This document shows, piece after piece, positions 34,383 through 41,651 of a DNA stretch of 64,000 nucleotides; within the stretch, counting starts at the first letter, position 1, and each line of letters starts with the position of its first letter. The stretch spans positions 1 to 64,000 of the forward strand of contig CAJTVA010000002.1 of NCBI GenBank assembly GCA_910579585.1, read 5' to 3'. The notes beneath the pieces were generated by a model that was not told the origin of the DNA, ran no database searches, and worked only from the letters and a program-made list of their open reading frames with translations. The stretch is from an uncultured Christensenella sp. Its GTDB lineage: Bacteria; Bacillota; Clostridia; Christensenellales; Borkfalkiaceae. Position numbers and translations under genes: made by a program.

Positions 34383-35367
34383 TGGTATAGAAGAAATTAT
34401 CGGCAACTTCCGCGGCAAAATCGGGGTTTACCGCTTTGAGTTTTGTGAGAAAGGTTTTTACTTCCGCCTTGCAGTCCGCCGCCGCCGTGAAATTGACTGC
34501 GCAGTTGGCTATTACGCTCTTTGAAAGGTTGTTGAAAGCGGGCGCGGTGTTTTCGGGGTCGGGATAATGCGACCTGATTGCGTTTAAAATGGTTTCCGAC
34601 GTGACCTCGTCCTTTAAAAGCCACTGCGAGCTTGCCGCAACAGCCGCAATAAAATCGGAAATAAATTCGGGGTCGCTCTCAATAAGGCTGTTTTTTGCAA
34701 CCAGCACCGCTTGGGGATAACCGTTCGCACCGCCGTAAAGCTCCTGTAAACTGCCCGCAAGTTTCAAGCTGAGGTTTGCGTTGCCCAGCCTCGTGCTTGC
34801 CGACGGTTCGGGAATAACGAAATAGTCGAAATCCGACCCGACGCCTGTCACTTCGGTAGGCTGAACGGCTTGCAAGTCAACGCTTTCGGTTACGCTGTAT
34901 TTGCTTAAAATCACTTTGGTTATAGCGCCGGGGAATTTAGCCATCTGCACTACGCCCAATTTTTTACCTGAAATTTCTTCCGCGAAGTTGTCCGCCGTGA
35001 GCACGGCTTTATCGGTTGCGGAAACGATATAAAGATTGCCGTGAGTGACGGCGCCGAGCATTTTGTACTTTGCGCCGTTGCCCAAAAGCTTGCTTGCGTC
35101 GTTGACGGGCAAAACGCATAAATCTGCGTTCTTGCTCATATCGTCATACGTTACGTTGGAAGTTATACCGTCCGCGTCCACGACGTTGTAATCGACATCT
35201 TTGCCGAATTGCATATCTTCCGCCATAAGCTGTGCAATCGCAAGCGCGGGCGCACCGTCGGGAACGTAAACTTGTATGCTTCCCCCGCCGTTGCCGCAAG
35301 CAGTGAACCCAAGCGCCGACGCGCAGACGATTAGCACGCCGAAAAGCGCGGTTAAAAATTTTTTCAT
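34375..35367 (-). CDS. Substrate-binding lipoprotein of the ABC importer (SsuA/THI5-like)
   Basis: A 330-residue lipoprotein with signal peptide and lipobox LGFTAC (lipidated Cys 24). The mature part starts a periplasmic-binding fold (IQVYVPDGAPALAIAQLMAED) like NMT1/THI5-type binders for pyrimidine, sulfonate or taurine substrates. The substrate cannot be fixed from sequence. Strong Shine-Dalgarno AAAGGAG. It follows the TM1266-like regulator by 43 bases. Confidence 0.9.
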   Translation of the reverse strand: MKKFLTALFGVLIVCASALGFTACGNGGGSIQVYVPDGAPALAIAQLMAEDMQFGKDVDYNVVDADGITSNVTYDDMSKNADLCVLPVNDASKLLGNGAKYKMLGAVTHGNLYIVSATDKAVLTADNFAEEISGKKLGVVQMAKFPGAITKVILSKYSVTESVDLQAVQPTEVTGVGSDFDYFVIPEPSASTRLGNANLSLKLAGSLQELYGGANGYPQAVLVAKNSLIESDPEFISDFIAAVAASSQWLLKDEVTSETILNAIRSHYPDPENTAPAFNNLSKSVIANCAVNFTAAADCKAEVKTFLTKLKAVNPDFAAEVADNFFYTNA

Positions 35368-35410
35368 AAATATCTCCTTTCGGTATCAGGTTTGACCTTC
35401 TACCTCAAAA

Positions 35411-35659
35411 TTATTGACGGTGCATAAGGGTTTTAGCCGTCACTCCGCCGAGCATACCCAGCTTGCCCGTGAGTTTATTTATAACCTCGGTCGGGGCGTC
35501 GATAGCGACGCATATGACGGAAACCCCCTTTTCTTTGTAAGGTATTCCCATTCTGCCGAGAACGAATTCCCCGAACTCGGACAAAAGCGCGTTGACTTGG
35601 GGGCTCTGCTCCCTGTTTTCGACGATTATACTGACTACCGCGAGTCGGTTTTCGGACAT
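35411..35659 (-). CDS. TM1266-type iron-only hydrogenase system regulator (ACT/NikR-like)
   Basis: An 82-residue ACT-like protein. VSIIVENREQSPQVNALL, VLGRMGIPYKEKGVSVICV and INKLTGKLGMLGGVTAKT match the TM1266 family, normally found with [FeFe]-hydrogenase maturation genes. Here it is the first gene of an ABC importer operon, with no hydrogenase gene in view. Its Shine-Dalgarno GGAGG is part of a terminator-like hairpin in the leader. Confidence 0.85.
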   Translation of the reverse strand: MSENRLAVVSIIVENREQSPQVNALLSEFGEFVLGRMGIPYKEKGVSVICVAIDAPTEVINKLTGKLGMLGGVTAKTLMHRQ

Positions 35660-35753
35660 AAAAAAACCCTCCTTGAAGAGGGTAACGCAAGGCGGGCGTA
35701 CGCTACGTACGCCTTATTTTGCCTTTACCCTCAGAAATTCTTTGCGTTCAGGT
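35660..35753 (-). promoter_or_regulatory. Structured leader: candidate pseudoknot riboswitch/attenuator
   Basis: RNA runs from about 35753 down to 35660. P1: AACGCAA (35748-35742) pairs with UUGCGUU (35690-35684). P2: GAGGGU (35732-35727) pairs with ACCCUC (35683-35678), giving an H-type pseudoknot with adjoining stems. An internal hairpin GGCGUACG-UAG-CGUACGCC (35713-35695) sits inside. The same ACCCUC alternatively pairs with GAGGGU (35671-35666), forming a hairpin that holds the Shine-Dalgarno and is followed by a U tract. So P2 and the off hairpin exclude each other. I do not match it to a known class. Confidence 0.7.
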
Positions 35754-35759
35754 GATTTT

Positions 35760-35788
35760 ATTTTAACACGCCGAAAATTTTTTTACAA
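35760..35788 (-). promoter_or_regulatory. Promoter of the regulator/ABC importer operon
   Basis: Minus-strand TTGTAA (35788-35783), 17-base spacer, TAAAAT (35765-35760) with TG extension; start expected near 35753. Confidence 0.65.
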
Positions 35789-35828
35789 GCAAATGAATAA
35801 GCAAGATTTTTATAAACATACTTAGGAT

Positions 35829-36236
35829 ATGAAAAAGGCTTTATTTTTATTGGTATCCTTACTTTCGATAAGCAGTCTTACAGTATTTGCGGGCTGTAAC
35901 CAAAACGGCGACGGCAGTGCAAGCGCGAAAGGCAACGTTACCAGGTTGGTCGCACAAGACGACGGAGCGGAAGCGCCCGACGACGGCAACGGCGAAAACG
36001 ACGGCGCAAACGGTAGCAACTGCGGCGACGGTGACGTATGCCCCGACAAAAACTGCAAAAAAGGTATGCCCAAGGTCAGGTTCGGGCACAAGCACGGCAG
36101 ACCAGCCGAAAAACAGACCGAAGCCGAAACGAAGGAAGCCGCAAGGTACGGCGAGCACCGCGGCGAACGCGGGCGCCGTCACAAAAGACCCAGACCCGCT
36201 CCCCCTGCGGACGGCAACGGCGAAAACGGCAATTAA
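35829..36236 (+). CDS. Low-complexity secreted lipoprotein, unknown function
   Basis: A 135-residue protein with a signal peptide and lipobox VFAGC (Cys 23). The mature chain is highly polar: an acidic Asp/Gly/Asn half (residues 40-80) with three Cys (CGDGDVCPDKNC), then a basic half rich in Arg, Lys and His. No fold or family is recognised. The reverse frame over this region is also open but lacks translation signals. AGGA lies only two bases from ATG, so initiation is odd. It is divergent from the importer operon. Confidence 0.65.
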   Translation: MKKALFLLVSLLSISSLTVFAGCNQNGDGSASAKGNVTRLVAQDDGAEAPDDGNGENDGANGSNCGDGDVCPDKNCKKGMPKVRFGHKHGRPAEKQTEAETKEAARYGEHRGERGRRHKRPRPAPPADGNGENGN

Positions 36237-36245
36237 AAAATTTCA

Positions 36246-36280
36246 AGACGTTCCCCGCTAATCGGGAACGTCTTTGTAAT
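36246..36280 (+). terminator. Terminator after the low-complexity lipoprotein
   Basis: AGACGTTCCC / GGGAACGTCT stem (36246-36273) with an 8-base loop, followed by TTGTAATTT. Confidence 0.8.
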
Positions 36281-36285
36281 TTGAG

Positions 36286-36314
36286 TTGATTTTTTCCGCT
36301 GCGGCGGTTATAAT
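36286..36314 (+). promoter_or_regulatory. Promoter giving a leaderless transcript
   Basis: TTGATT (36286-36291), 17-base spacer, TATAAT (36309-36314). The ATG is at 36322, seven bases after the -10, so transcription and translation starts nearly coincide. Confidence 0.8.
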
Positions 36315-36321
36315 AGTTTAT

Positions 36322-36798
36322 ATGAAAATTTACAAATACAGATTTACCAAGGTTATGACCGCGTTCATATGGGCAGGAATGGTTCTTGCTTTGGCAGCGT
36401 TTGCAATGAATACCTACTTCGTTATCACGGAAAACATAGAGTCTGCGGCGAACGCGTTCTATCCTATATTGAGATATACGCTGATGTATCTCGTTTCGAC
36501 GGTGACGTTCGTGTTGCTTTTGTGCGTATTGCTCTCCTCGTATTACTCGATTTCGGGCACGACGTTCAAAACCAGCTTCGGCGTAATAAAAAGCAAATAC
36601 GATATTTCGAAGATTGAAAGCGTCGTCCTCGACCGAAAGACGAACAAACTCAGTATCTACTTCGGCGAAACGGATTTTATAGTCGTAGTAGTAAAAGAAG
36701 ACTGGTACGAACAGTTCATCGACGACCTTTTGCAGGCTAACCCGAATATCGAATATACCATCGCCTCCAAAGAAAACGACGTTGACGAGAAAAAATAA
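36322..36798 (+). CDS. Two-TM membrane protein with a bacterial PH-like domain
   Basis: A 158-residue protein: two transmembrane helices (about residues 9-30 and 52-75), then a cytoplasmic beta-rich domain beginning YYSISGTTFKTSFGVIKSKY, with DISKIESVVLD and LSIYFGETDFIVVV, the pattern of bacterial PH domains. Function unknown. The start is ATG 36322 (MKIYKYRF), not an upstream alternative at 36286, because the promoter -10 lies between them. There is no Shine-Dalgarno. Confidence 0.75.
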   Translation: MKIYKYRFTKVMTAFIWAGMVLALAAFAMNTYFVITENIESAANAFYPILRYTLMYLVSTVTFVLLLCVLLSSYYSISGTTFKTSFGVIKSKYDISKIESVVLDRKTNKLSIYFGETDFIVVVVKEDWYEQFIDDLLQANPNIEYTIASKENDVDEKK

Positions 36799-36805
36799 AT
36801 ATTTT

Positions 36806-36832
36806 AAAAGCCCGCCGTCGGCGGGCTTTTTT
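36806..36832. terminator. Bidirectional terminator between the PH-like gene and plsY
   Basis: AAAAGCCCGCC (36806-36816), loop GTC, GGCGGGCTTTTTT. It abuts the plsY stop codon. Confidence 0.9.
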
Positions 36833-37548
36833 CAATTCTTCTTTTTGGTTTTTATGACGACCGTTCTGTGCTCTTCGCCCGCCACGAGTTTAACGATGTT
36901 TTTGCGGTGCGCGAACCAAGTAAGAAAGTTGATAACCAGCAGAATAAACAGCAGAACCATAACCCACGGGCTTGTAATTTCGCTTTCGTATCTTACAACG
37001 AATATTGCCGCCTGCCAGATAGTCAGCCCCGAAACACCCATAAGCGAAGCCATACTTCCCCATTGGCTGAGCCCGATATACGCAAAAAGAAATACGAAAA
37101 ACGCAAGTACGATAAACGCGTACCACCACTGCTCGCAAGGAAGCGCAAACAGAAACAGTCCCAAAGTCGCAGCAATTCCCTTTCCGCCCTTAAACTTCAT
37201 AGTGACGGGGAAGATGTGACCTATAATCACGAACACCCCGCAAAAATAACGGATAAAGTCGGATACGAAAATATCCGTGCCCGCAAAGATATATTCCCTG
37301 AAAATGAACCAGCCGATAAGCGCGGGCAACCCGCCCTTCACCGCGTCGCAGGTGAAATTTATTATACCTATTTTCAACCCGAAAGTACGGGTCATATTCA
37401 TAGAGCCTGGGTTGCCGCCGTTCGCGCGTATGTCCTTTTTCTTGAAATGAGATATAAGTACGGCGAAGTTGAAACAGCCGATAAAATAACAGACTACCGC
37501 GCAGAGAACAAGCCAATACCAACATTCGGCAAAAGCGATTTCCGTCAT
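36832..37548 (-). CDS. plsY: Glycerol-3-phosphate acyltransferase
   Basis: A 238-residue polytopic enzyme transferring acyl groups from acyl-phosphate to glycerol-3-phosphate, the first step of phospholipid synthesis. Signatures are the IRANGGNPGSMNMTR loop and the MKFKGGKGIAATLG loop. AGGAGG precedes ATG. It lies downstream of der, separated by repeat copy 2. Confidence 0.94.
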   Translation of the reverse strand: MTEIAFAECWYWLVLCAVVCYFIGCFNFAVLISHFKKKDIRANGGNPGSMNMTRTFGLKIGIINFTCDAVKGGLPALIGWFIFREYIFAGTDIFVSDFIRYFCGVFVIIGHIFPVTMKFKGGKGIAATLGLFLFALPCEQWWYAFIVLAFFVFLFAYIGLSQWGSMASLMGVSGLTIWQAAIFVVRYESEITSPWVMVLLFILLVINFLTWFAHRKNIVKLVAGEEHRTVVIKTKKKN

Positions 37549-37569
37549 TTTAACTTTTAACCTCCTTTT

Positions 37570-37696
37570 ATACGTTATCTAAAACACAGAGAAGCAAGCA
37601 AGACAAGGCGCGCGCGGAAAACCCGAAGGAGTTTACTAATAGTAAATGACTGAGGGTTGCCACAGCGCAACGCCGTATTGCGCCGCTTATATGCGT
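37570..37696 (-). repeat. Dispersed 3'-flanking repeat, copy 2
   Basis: Starts right after the der stop codon. Minus-strand order: GCATATAAGCGGCGCAATAC, GGCGTTGCGCTGTG, the palindromic centre ATTTACTATTAGTAAAC (37632-37648) and GCGCCTTGTCTTGCTTGC, then TTTTAGATAACGTATAAAAG. Closest in sequence to copy 1. Confidence 0.8.
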
Positions 37697-39007
37697 TTAT
37701 TCTTCGCTGTTTTCGCGGGGAATTATCTTAATCGGCGTACCCGAAAAATCGAAATTTTTTCTTAAAACGTTCTCTAAAAACCGCTCGTACGAAAAGTGCA
37801 TAAGGTCGCAGGAATTCACTTTCAGAACGAAAGTCGGCGGAGCCACGGCAACCTGTGAAGAAAAGTAAATTTTAAGCCTTCGCCCGTTGTATGCGGGCGG
37901 CTCGTTAGCGCGGACGGTGTCGGCGATAAGGTCGTTTAAAATACCCGTCGGAACGCGATAGCGCGAATGCGCGTAAACTTCGTCTATAATCGAAAAAATC
38001 TTTTCCGCGCGCTGACCCGTCTTTGCCGAAATGTATATCGACTTGAAATAGTCCATAAACTTCAAATCTTCTTTCAGCTTCGCGTCGAATTTGTTGATGG
38101 TGTTGGTATCCTTTTCTATAAGGTCCCACTTGTTCATAACGATAACGGACGGCTTGCCCTCTTCGTGCACGAACCCGATAATTTTGGTATCCTGTTCGGT
38201 CAACCCCTCCGAGCTGTCCACAACCAAAAGACAGACGTCGGCGCGCCGTACCGCATCGTACGCCCTCAGACGGGAATAATACTCCACGTCGTCCTCGACT
38301 CTGCTCTTTTTGCGTATGCCCGCAGTGTCGATAAGCGTGTAGTTCTTGCCGCCGTACGAAAGCGGAGTATCAATCGCGTCGCGCGTGGTACCCGCGATAT
38401 CGGTCACGATAGTGCGCTCGAAGCCGAGAAGCCTGTTAACAAGGCTCGACTTCCCCGCATTTGGCTTGCCGACAACCGCTATTTTTATGCTGTCGTCCTC
38501 CTCGACGGGCGACTTTTCGAACCAACTAACCGCCTCGTCCAAAACGTCGCCTATACCCGTGCCGTGCTCGGCGGAAACCGCATAAGGCTCGCCAAGCCCC
38601 AAAGAATAAAACTCGAAAATCTTGTCTGCGGAATACTCGTCGATTTTGTTAACTACTAAAATCACGGGCTTTTTACTGCGGCGCAGCATTTCGGCAACGT
38701 CGTAGTCGGAGGTAGTCAACCCCTCGCGCCCGTCCACGAAAAAGAGAATGACCTGCGCCGTTTCGATTGCGACTTCCGCCTGTTTTTTGATTTCGCGCCA
38801 CATAGTGTCCTCCGACCGCATCTCTATGCCGCCGGTATCTACCACCGTGAAAGCCTTACCCCGCCAATCGCCGTCGGCGTAGAGCCTGTCGCGCGTGACG
38901 CCGGGTTTGTCCTCGGTTATTGAAAGTTTTTTGCCGACTACCTTGTTAAAGAACGTGCTTTTACCGACGTTCGGTCTGCCGACTATCGCAATTAACGGTT
39001 TAGCCAT
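37697..39007 (-). CDS. der: Ribosome biogenesis GTPase Der (EngA)
   Basis: A 436-residue double GTPase for 50S assembly. G domain 1 has GRPNVGKST (10-18) and NKID; G domain 2 has GKPNAGKSSL, DTAGIRKKSR and NKWD; the C-terminal KH-like domain follows. The promoter -10 ends about ten bases before ATG and no Shine-Dalgarno is seen, so the mRNA is probably leaderless or nearly so. Confidence 0.97.
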   Translation of the reverse strand: MAKPLIAIVGRPNVGKSTFFNKVVGKKLSITEDKPGVTRDRLYADGDWRGKAFTVVDTGGIEMRSEDTMWREIKKQAEVAIETAQVILFFVDGREGLTTSDYDVAEMLRRSKKPVILVVNKIDEYSADKIFEFYSLGLGEPYAVSAEHGTGIGDVLDEAVSWFEKSPVEEDDSIKIAVVGKPNAGKSSLVNRLLGFERTIVTDIAGTTRDAIDTPLSYGGKNYTLIDTAGIRKKSRVEDDVEYYSRLRAYDAVRRADVCLLVVDSSEGLTEQDTKIIGFVHEEGKPSVIVMNKWDLIEKDTNTINKFDAKLKEDLKFMDYFKSIYISAKTGQRAEKIFSIIDEVYAHSRYRVPTGILNDLIADTVRANEPPAYNGRRLKIYFSSQVAVAPPTFVLKVNSCDLMHFSYERFLENVLRKNFDFSGTPIKIIPRENSEE

Positions 39008-39016
39008 AATAAAACA

Positions 39017-39045
39017 ATTATATATTGCCCCGAAAAATTTGTAAA
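39017..39045 (-). promoter_or_regulatory. der promoter, near-leaderless
   Basis: Minus-strand TTTACA (39045-39040), 17-base spacer, TATAAT (39022-39017); ATG at 39007. The expected start is about 3 bases upstream of ATG. Confidence 0.8.
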
Positions 39046-39046
39046 G

Positions 39047-39070
39047 AAAAAACCCCGCCGAAAAGCGGGG
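39047..39070 (-). terminator. Terminator after the small membrane gene
   Basis: CCCCGC / GCGGGG stem (39053-39070) with a 6-base loop. Six U follow on the minus strand, directly before the der -35. Confidence 0.85.
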
Positions 39071-39137
39071 AAAATTCCTAATAGGAACCGAAAATTAAGT
39101 GACACGCGCAAGATTGCGTTATAACTTAATTTAAGGT

Positions 39138-39473
39138 TTAAAGATGGAAGCCGAGGTTAATACCTACAAGCCCAAGCACGATGAAAATAACCGCTACCCA
39201 GAAGAAAGCTTTTACAACCGCGCTTTTACCGCGAGTGAAGTAATATGCGGGGATAACCGCCGCAACCAGAAGCGCGATTTGGGAAATGGTGCTGAACGCG
39301 CCCGTGACCGTTCCCGCCCAACTGATTTTTACTCCGCAATACGAAAGAAGCCCGAAGATGAAAGCCAAAATCGCAGCGACAGCCGCAACCGCCAAAGCAA
39401 CGTACGCGCAGAACTTGACTATATCCCAGGTAGAATACTGCTTGTTGCCGCTATTTCTGTTTTTCTTCGCCAT
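39138..39473 (-). CDS. Small three-TM membrane protein, unknown function
   Basis: A 111-residue protein with a polar basic start (MAKKNRNSGNKQYSTWD) and three hydrophobic segments (about 20-43, 50-75 and 85-108). No family is recognised. A good AAGGAG precedes ATG, and it has its own terminator. Confidence 0.65.
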   Translation of the reverse strand: MAKKNRNSGNKQYSTWDIVKFCAYVALAVAAVAAILAFIFGLLSYCGVKISWAGTVTGAFSTISQIALLVAAVIPAYYFTRGKSAVVKAFFWVAVIFIVLGLVGINLGFHL

Positions 39474-39557
39474 ATTAATATTCTCCTTAAAAATTTATTA
39501 CGAATGAAATTATATCAACTTATTCTTTCATTTGCAAGCCAATAAAGAACTTTTTAA

Positions 39558-40469
39558 TCAAATTTCTTCGAGTTTGTTCAAAACCTTAACGAAATAATCG
39601 GGCAAGGGTGCCTCGAACGTCATTTCCTTCCCCGTTTTCGGGTGAGTAAGCCGTAGCCGCCAAGCGTGTAGAAGCTGACCGTTCAGGTTGAATTTCTGCT
39701 TTTTTACTCCGTAAACGGGGTCGCCGACGACGGGGTGCGAAAGGTGCTTTGCGTGAACGCGTATCTGGTGCGTCCTGCCCGTCCTCAAATCGAAACGGCA
39801 GAGCGTAAACCCCTCTTTAAACCTCTTTAAAACTGTAAAGTCGGTTATTGCAAGCTTCCCCTTTTCGGGCGGCACGACAGCCATTTTTACCCTGTCGCGC
39901 GGGTCGCGGCCTATGTAGGTGGTGACGGTGCCGCTATCCTCTTTCATTACTCCTTCCAAAAGTGCGAGGTACGTCCTTTTGCACGACTTTTCTTCAATCT
40001 GCTTCGAAAGCCCGAGATGCGCCGCGTCGTTTTTCGCGACGACTAAAAGCCCCGAGGTGTCCTTATCTATTCTATGCACTATTCCGGGTCGGATAACTCC
40101 GTTTATGCCGCTTAAACTGTCAAGCTTAAATAAAAGCGCGTTGACGAGCGTGCCCTCGAAGTTGCCGTTTCCTATATGCACAGTCATACCCTGCGGCTTG
40201 TTGACGACGGCGATATCCGCGTCCTCGTAAACTATTTCAATGGGAATTTCTTCGGGCTTTGCGGCGTACTCCACGGCTTCGGGAAGCGTGACTTCGGCTT
40301 CGGCGCCGATGCTCACGGGCGATGACGGCTTAACGGGCTTGCCGTTAATTAAAACTCCGCCATCGAAAAGCCTTTTTACGGCGGAGCGGGTGTAGCCCTC
40401 TAAATTTTCACTTAAAAATATATCTGCGCGGGTATAATCTGCCCGCGCGGTTAATCTTACTTTATTCAT
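39558..40469 (-). CDS. rluD: RluA/RluD-family ribosomal large-subunit pseudouridine synthase
   Basis: A 303-residue enzyme with an N-terminal S4 domain and a catalytic domain containing VHRIDKDTSGLLVVAK (the catalytic Asp) and RTGRTHQIRVH. Exact target uridines are uncertain. ATG overlaps the lspA stop by 8 bases; the lspA-rluD pair is common in Bacillota. Confidence 0.93.
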   Translation of the reverse strand: MNKVRLTARADYTRADIFLSENLEGYTRSAVKRLFDGGVLINGKPVKPSSPVSIGAEAEVTLPEAVEYAAKPEEIPIEIVYEDADIAVVNKPQGMTVHIGNGNFEGTLVNALLFKLDSLSGINGVIRPGIVHRIDKDTSGLLVVAKNDAAHLGLSKQIEEKSCKRTYLALLEGVMKEDSGTVTTYIGRDPRDRVKMAVVPPEKGKLAITDFTVLKRFKEGFTLCRFDLRTGRTHQIRVHAKHLSHPVVGDPVYGVKKQKFNLNGQLLHAWRLRLTHPKTGKEMTFEAPLPDYFVKVLNKLEEI

Positions 40470-41106
40470 TCGTTTTATCTTCGTCGGGCGGAGTTTCGGT
40501 TACGGACGACTCGGGAGCAACCTCCGCTTCCGCAGCTTTTTGTTTTTCTTCCTCTTCCTTTCTTGCGGCTTGAAAAGCCTTAGCCTTTTTCGTTAGCGGA
40601 AAGACGGCGACTTCGTTTAAAAACAGCATATCGACCGCGGCGAGCACCGCGCCTATTACTATCCAGAAATCAGCGAAGTTGCAGTATGCGATTTTGCCGA
40701 ACATCCAAAGCCCGAACCAGTCGCGGACGTAAAAAAACGCAATTCTGTCCACAAGGTTGCCGATAGCGCCCGCAATTACAATCGAAAGCGCAACTTTCAG
40801 AATCGTAAAGCGGTTTGGTACGAATATGAACCCGAAAATGAGAACCAAAATAAGTATCGACGTAACCGTAATCAAAACGGGTTGACCGATATTCGGGTTT
40901 TCGTCAAGAAAGCTGAACGCGCAACCGGGGTTGCGGATGCCGCTTCTAAGTTCGATAAAGCCGGGAATTATAGTCACGTTGAACGCGGCGGGATACGCCT
41001 CTTCAAAGTGCTTCGTTAGTAAATCTGCGGCAATAAGCACGGCAATAACTACCAGTAGTATTATGCTTAACTTGCCGAATTGCGGCTTGAGCTTCTTTTT
41101 AAACAT
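40462..41106 (-). CDS. lspA: Lipoprotein signal peptidase
   Basis: A 214-residue membrane aspartyl protease that cleaves prolipoprotein signal peptides. Four TM segments; the catalytic Asp pair lies in IGNLVDRI and CNFADFWIV. A charged Glu/Lys/Ala/Pro tail of about 45 residues extends the usual C-terminus. ATG 41106 (MFKKKLKPQF) is preferred: a longer frame from 41142 starts inside the promoter. The mRNA appears leaderless. It serves the several lipoproteins in this window. Confidence 0.94.
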   Translation of the reverse strand: MFKKKLKPQFGKLSIILLVVIAVLIAADLLTKHFEEAYPAAFNVTIIPGFIELRSGIRNPGCAFSFLDENPNIGQPVLITVTSILILVLIFGFIFVPNRFTILKVALSIVIAGAIGNLVDRIAFFYVRDWFGLWMFGKIAYCNFADFWIVIGAVLAAVDMLFLNEVAVFPLTKKAKAFQAARKEEEEKQKAAEAEVAPESSVTETPPDEDKTNE

Positions 41107-41113
41107 ATAATAT

Positions 41114-41142
41114 ATGATATTATAAATCTTGTATAAAGTCAA
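41114..41142 (-). promoter_or_regulatory. lspA promoter, leaderless
   Basis: Minus-strand TTGACT (41142-41137), 17-base spacer, TATCAT (41119-41114); ATG follows after seven bases. Confidence 0.65.
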
Positions 41143-41169
41143 TTAACAACGGGTGAAAATGCGGTGGAA

Positions 41170-41204
41170 TTATAAAGAAATACGCCGAAGCAAGTTCGGC
41201 GTAT
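41170..41204 (-). terminator. Terminator after the MazF-like gene
   Basis: ATACGCCGAA / TTCGGCGTAT stem (41180-41204) with a 5-base loop, then TTCTTTATAATT on the minus strand. Confidence 0.8.
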
Positions 41205-41219
41205 CGGTTATTTTGTCGG

Positions 41220-41567
41220 TTATTTTGCAAACCCGAGGCTGATTAATATAGCTTTATCCACTTTCGACATAGTCTGCTCGTTCAGCTCGCCTATACGCTC
41301 TTTTAATCTGCGCTTGTCGAGGGTCCTTATTTGTTCTAGCAATATTACCGAGTCCCTTACAAGCCCGTAGGCGGACGAGGGCAATTCTATATGGGTGGGA
41401 AGCTTCGCCTTGTTTATTTTACTTGTCACCGCCGCGGCAATTACCGTGGGGGAGTATTTGTTGCCCACGTCGTTCTGAACCACGAGAACGGGTCTTATTC
41501 CTCCCTGCTCACTGCCAACCACGGGCGATAAATCTGCATAGTACAGTTCTCCGCGCTTAATCGTCAT
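41220..41567 (-). CDS. MazF/PemK-type endoribonuclease (NdoA-like)
   Basis: A 115-residue mRNA interferase: [30 protein letters not shown] covers the conserved start with GSEQ-GG-RP, and [10 protein letters not shown] and PTHIELP follow. Shine-Dalgarno GAGAGG. No antitoxin reading frame is found immediately upstream (41568-41651), the usual place in Bacillota, so it appears as an orphan; the antitoxin may be elsewhere. Confidence 0.9.
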   Translation of the reverse strand: MTIKRGELYYADLSPVVGSEQGGIRPVLVVQNDVGNKYSPTVIAAAVTSKINKAKLPTHIELPSSAYGLVRDSVILLEQIRTLDKRRLKERIGELNEQTMSKVDKAILISLGFAK

Positions 41568-41651
41568 ATATTACCTCTCTACGGCAGGGTATATTTTATT
41601 ATATGTACTGCCTTACCATTATTGTTGACGGAAAGGCGCGGTTTTATACGT

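Noticed and set aside
35660..35753. TPP riboswitch, suggested by CUGAG and a thiamine-type importer
   Set aside because: The paired CUGAGA ... ACCUGAUC..GGAUAAUGCC core is missing; the stems present follow a pseudoknot layout instead.
35859..36182. Minus-strand 107-residue hydrophobic frame opposite the low-complexity lipoprotein
   Set aside because: No ribosome site, and the plus frame has a signal peptide, lipobox and terminator; the reverse frame's hydrophobicity follows from codon composition.
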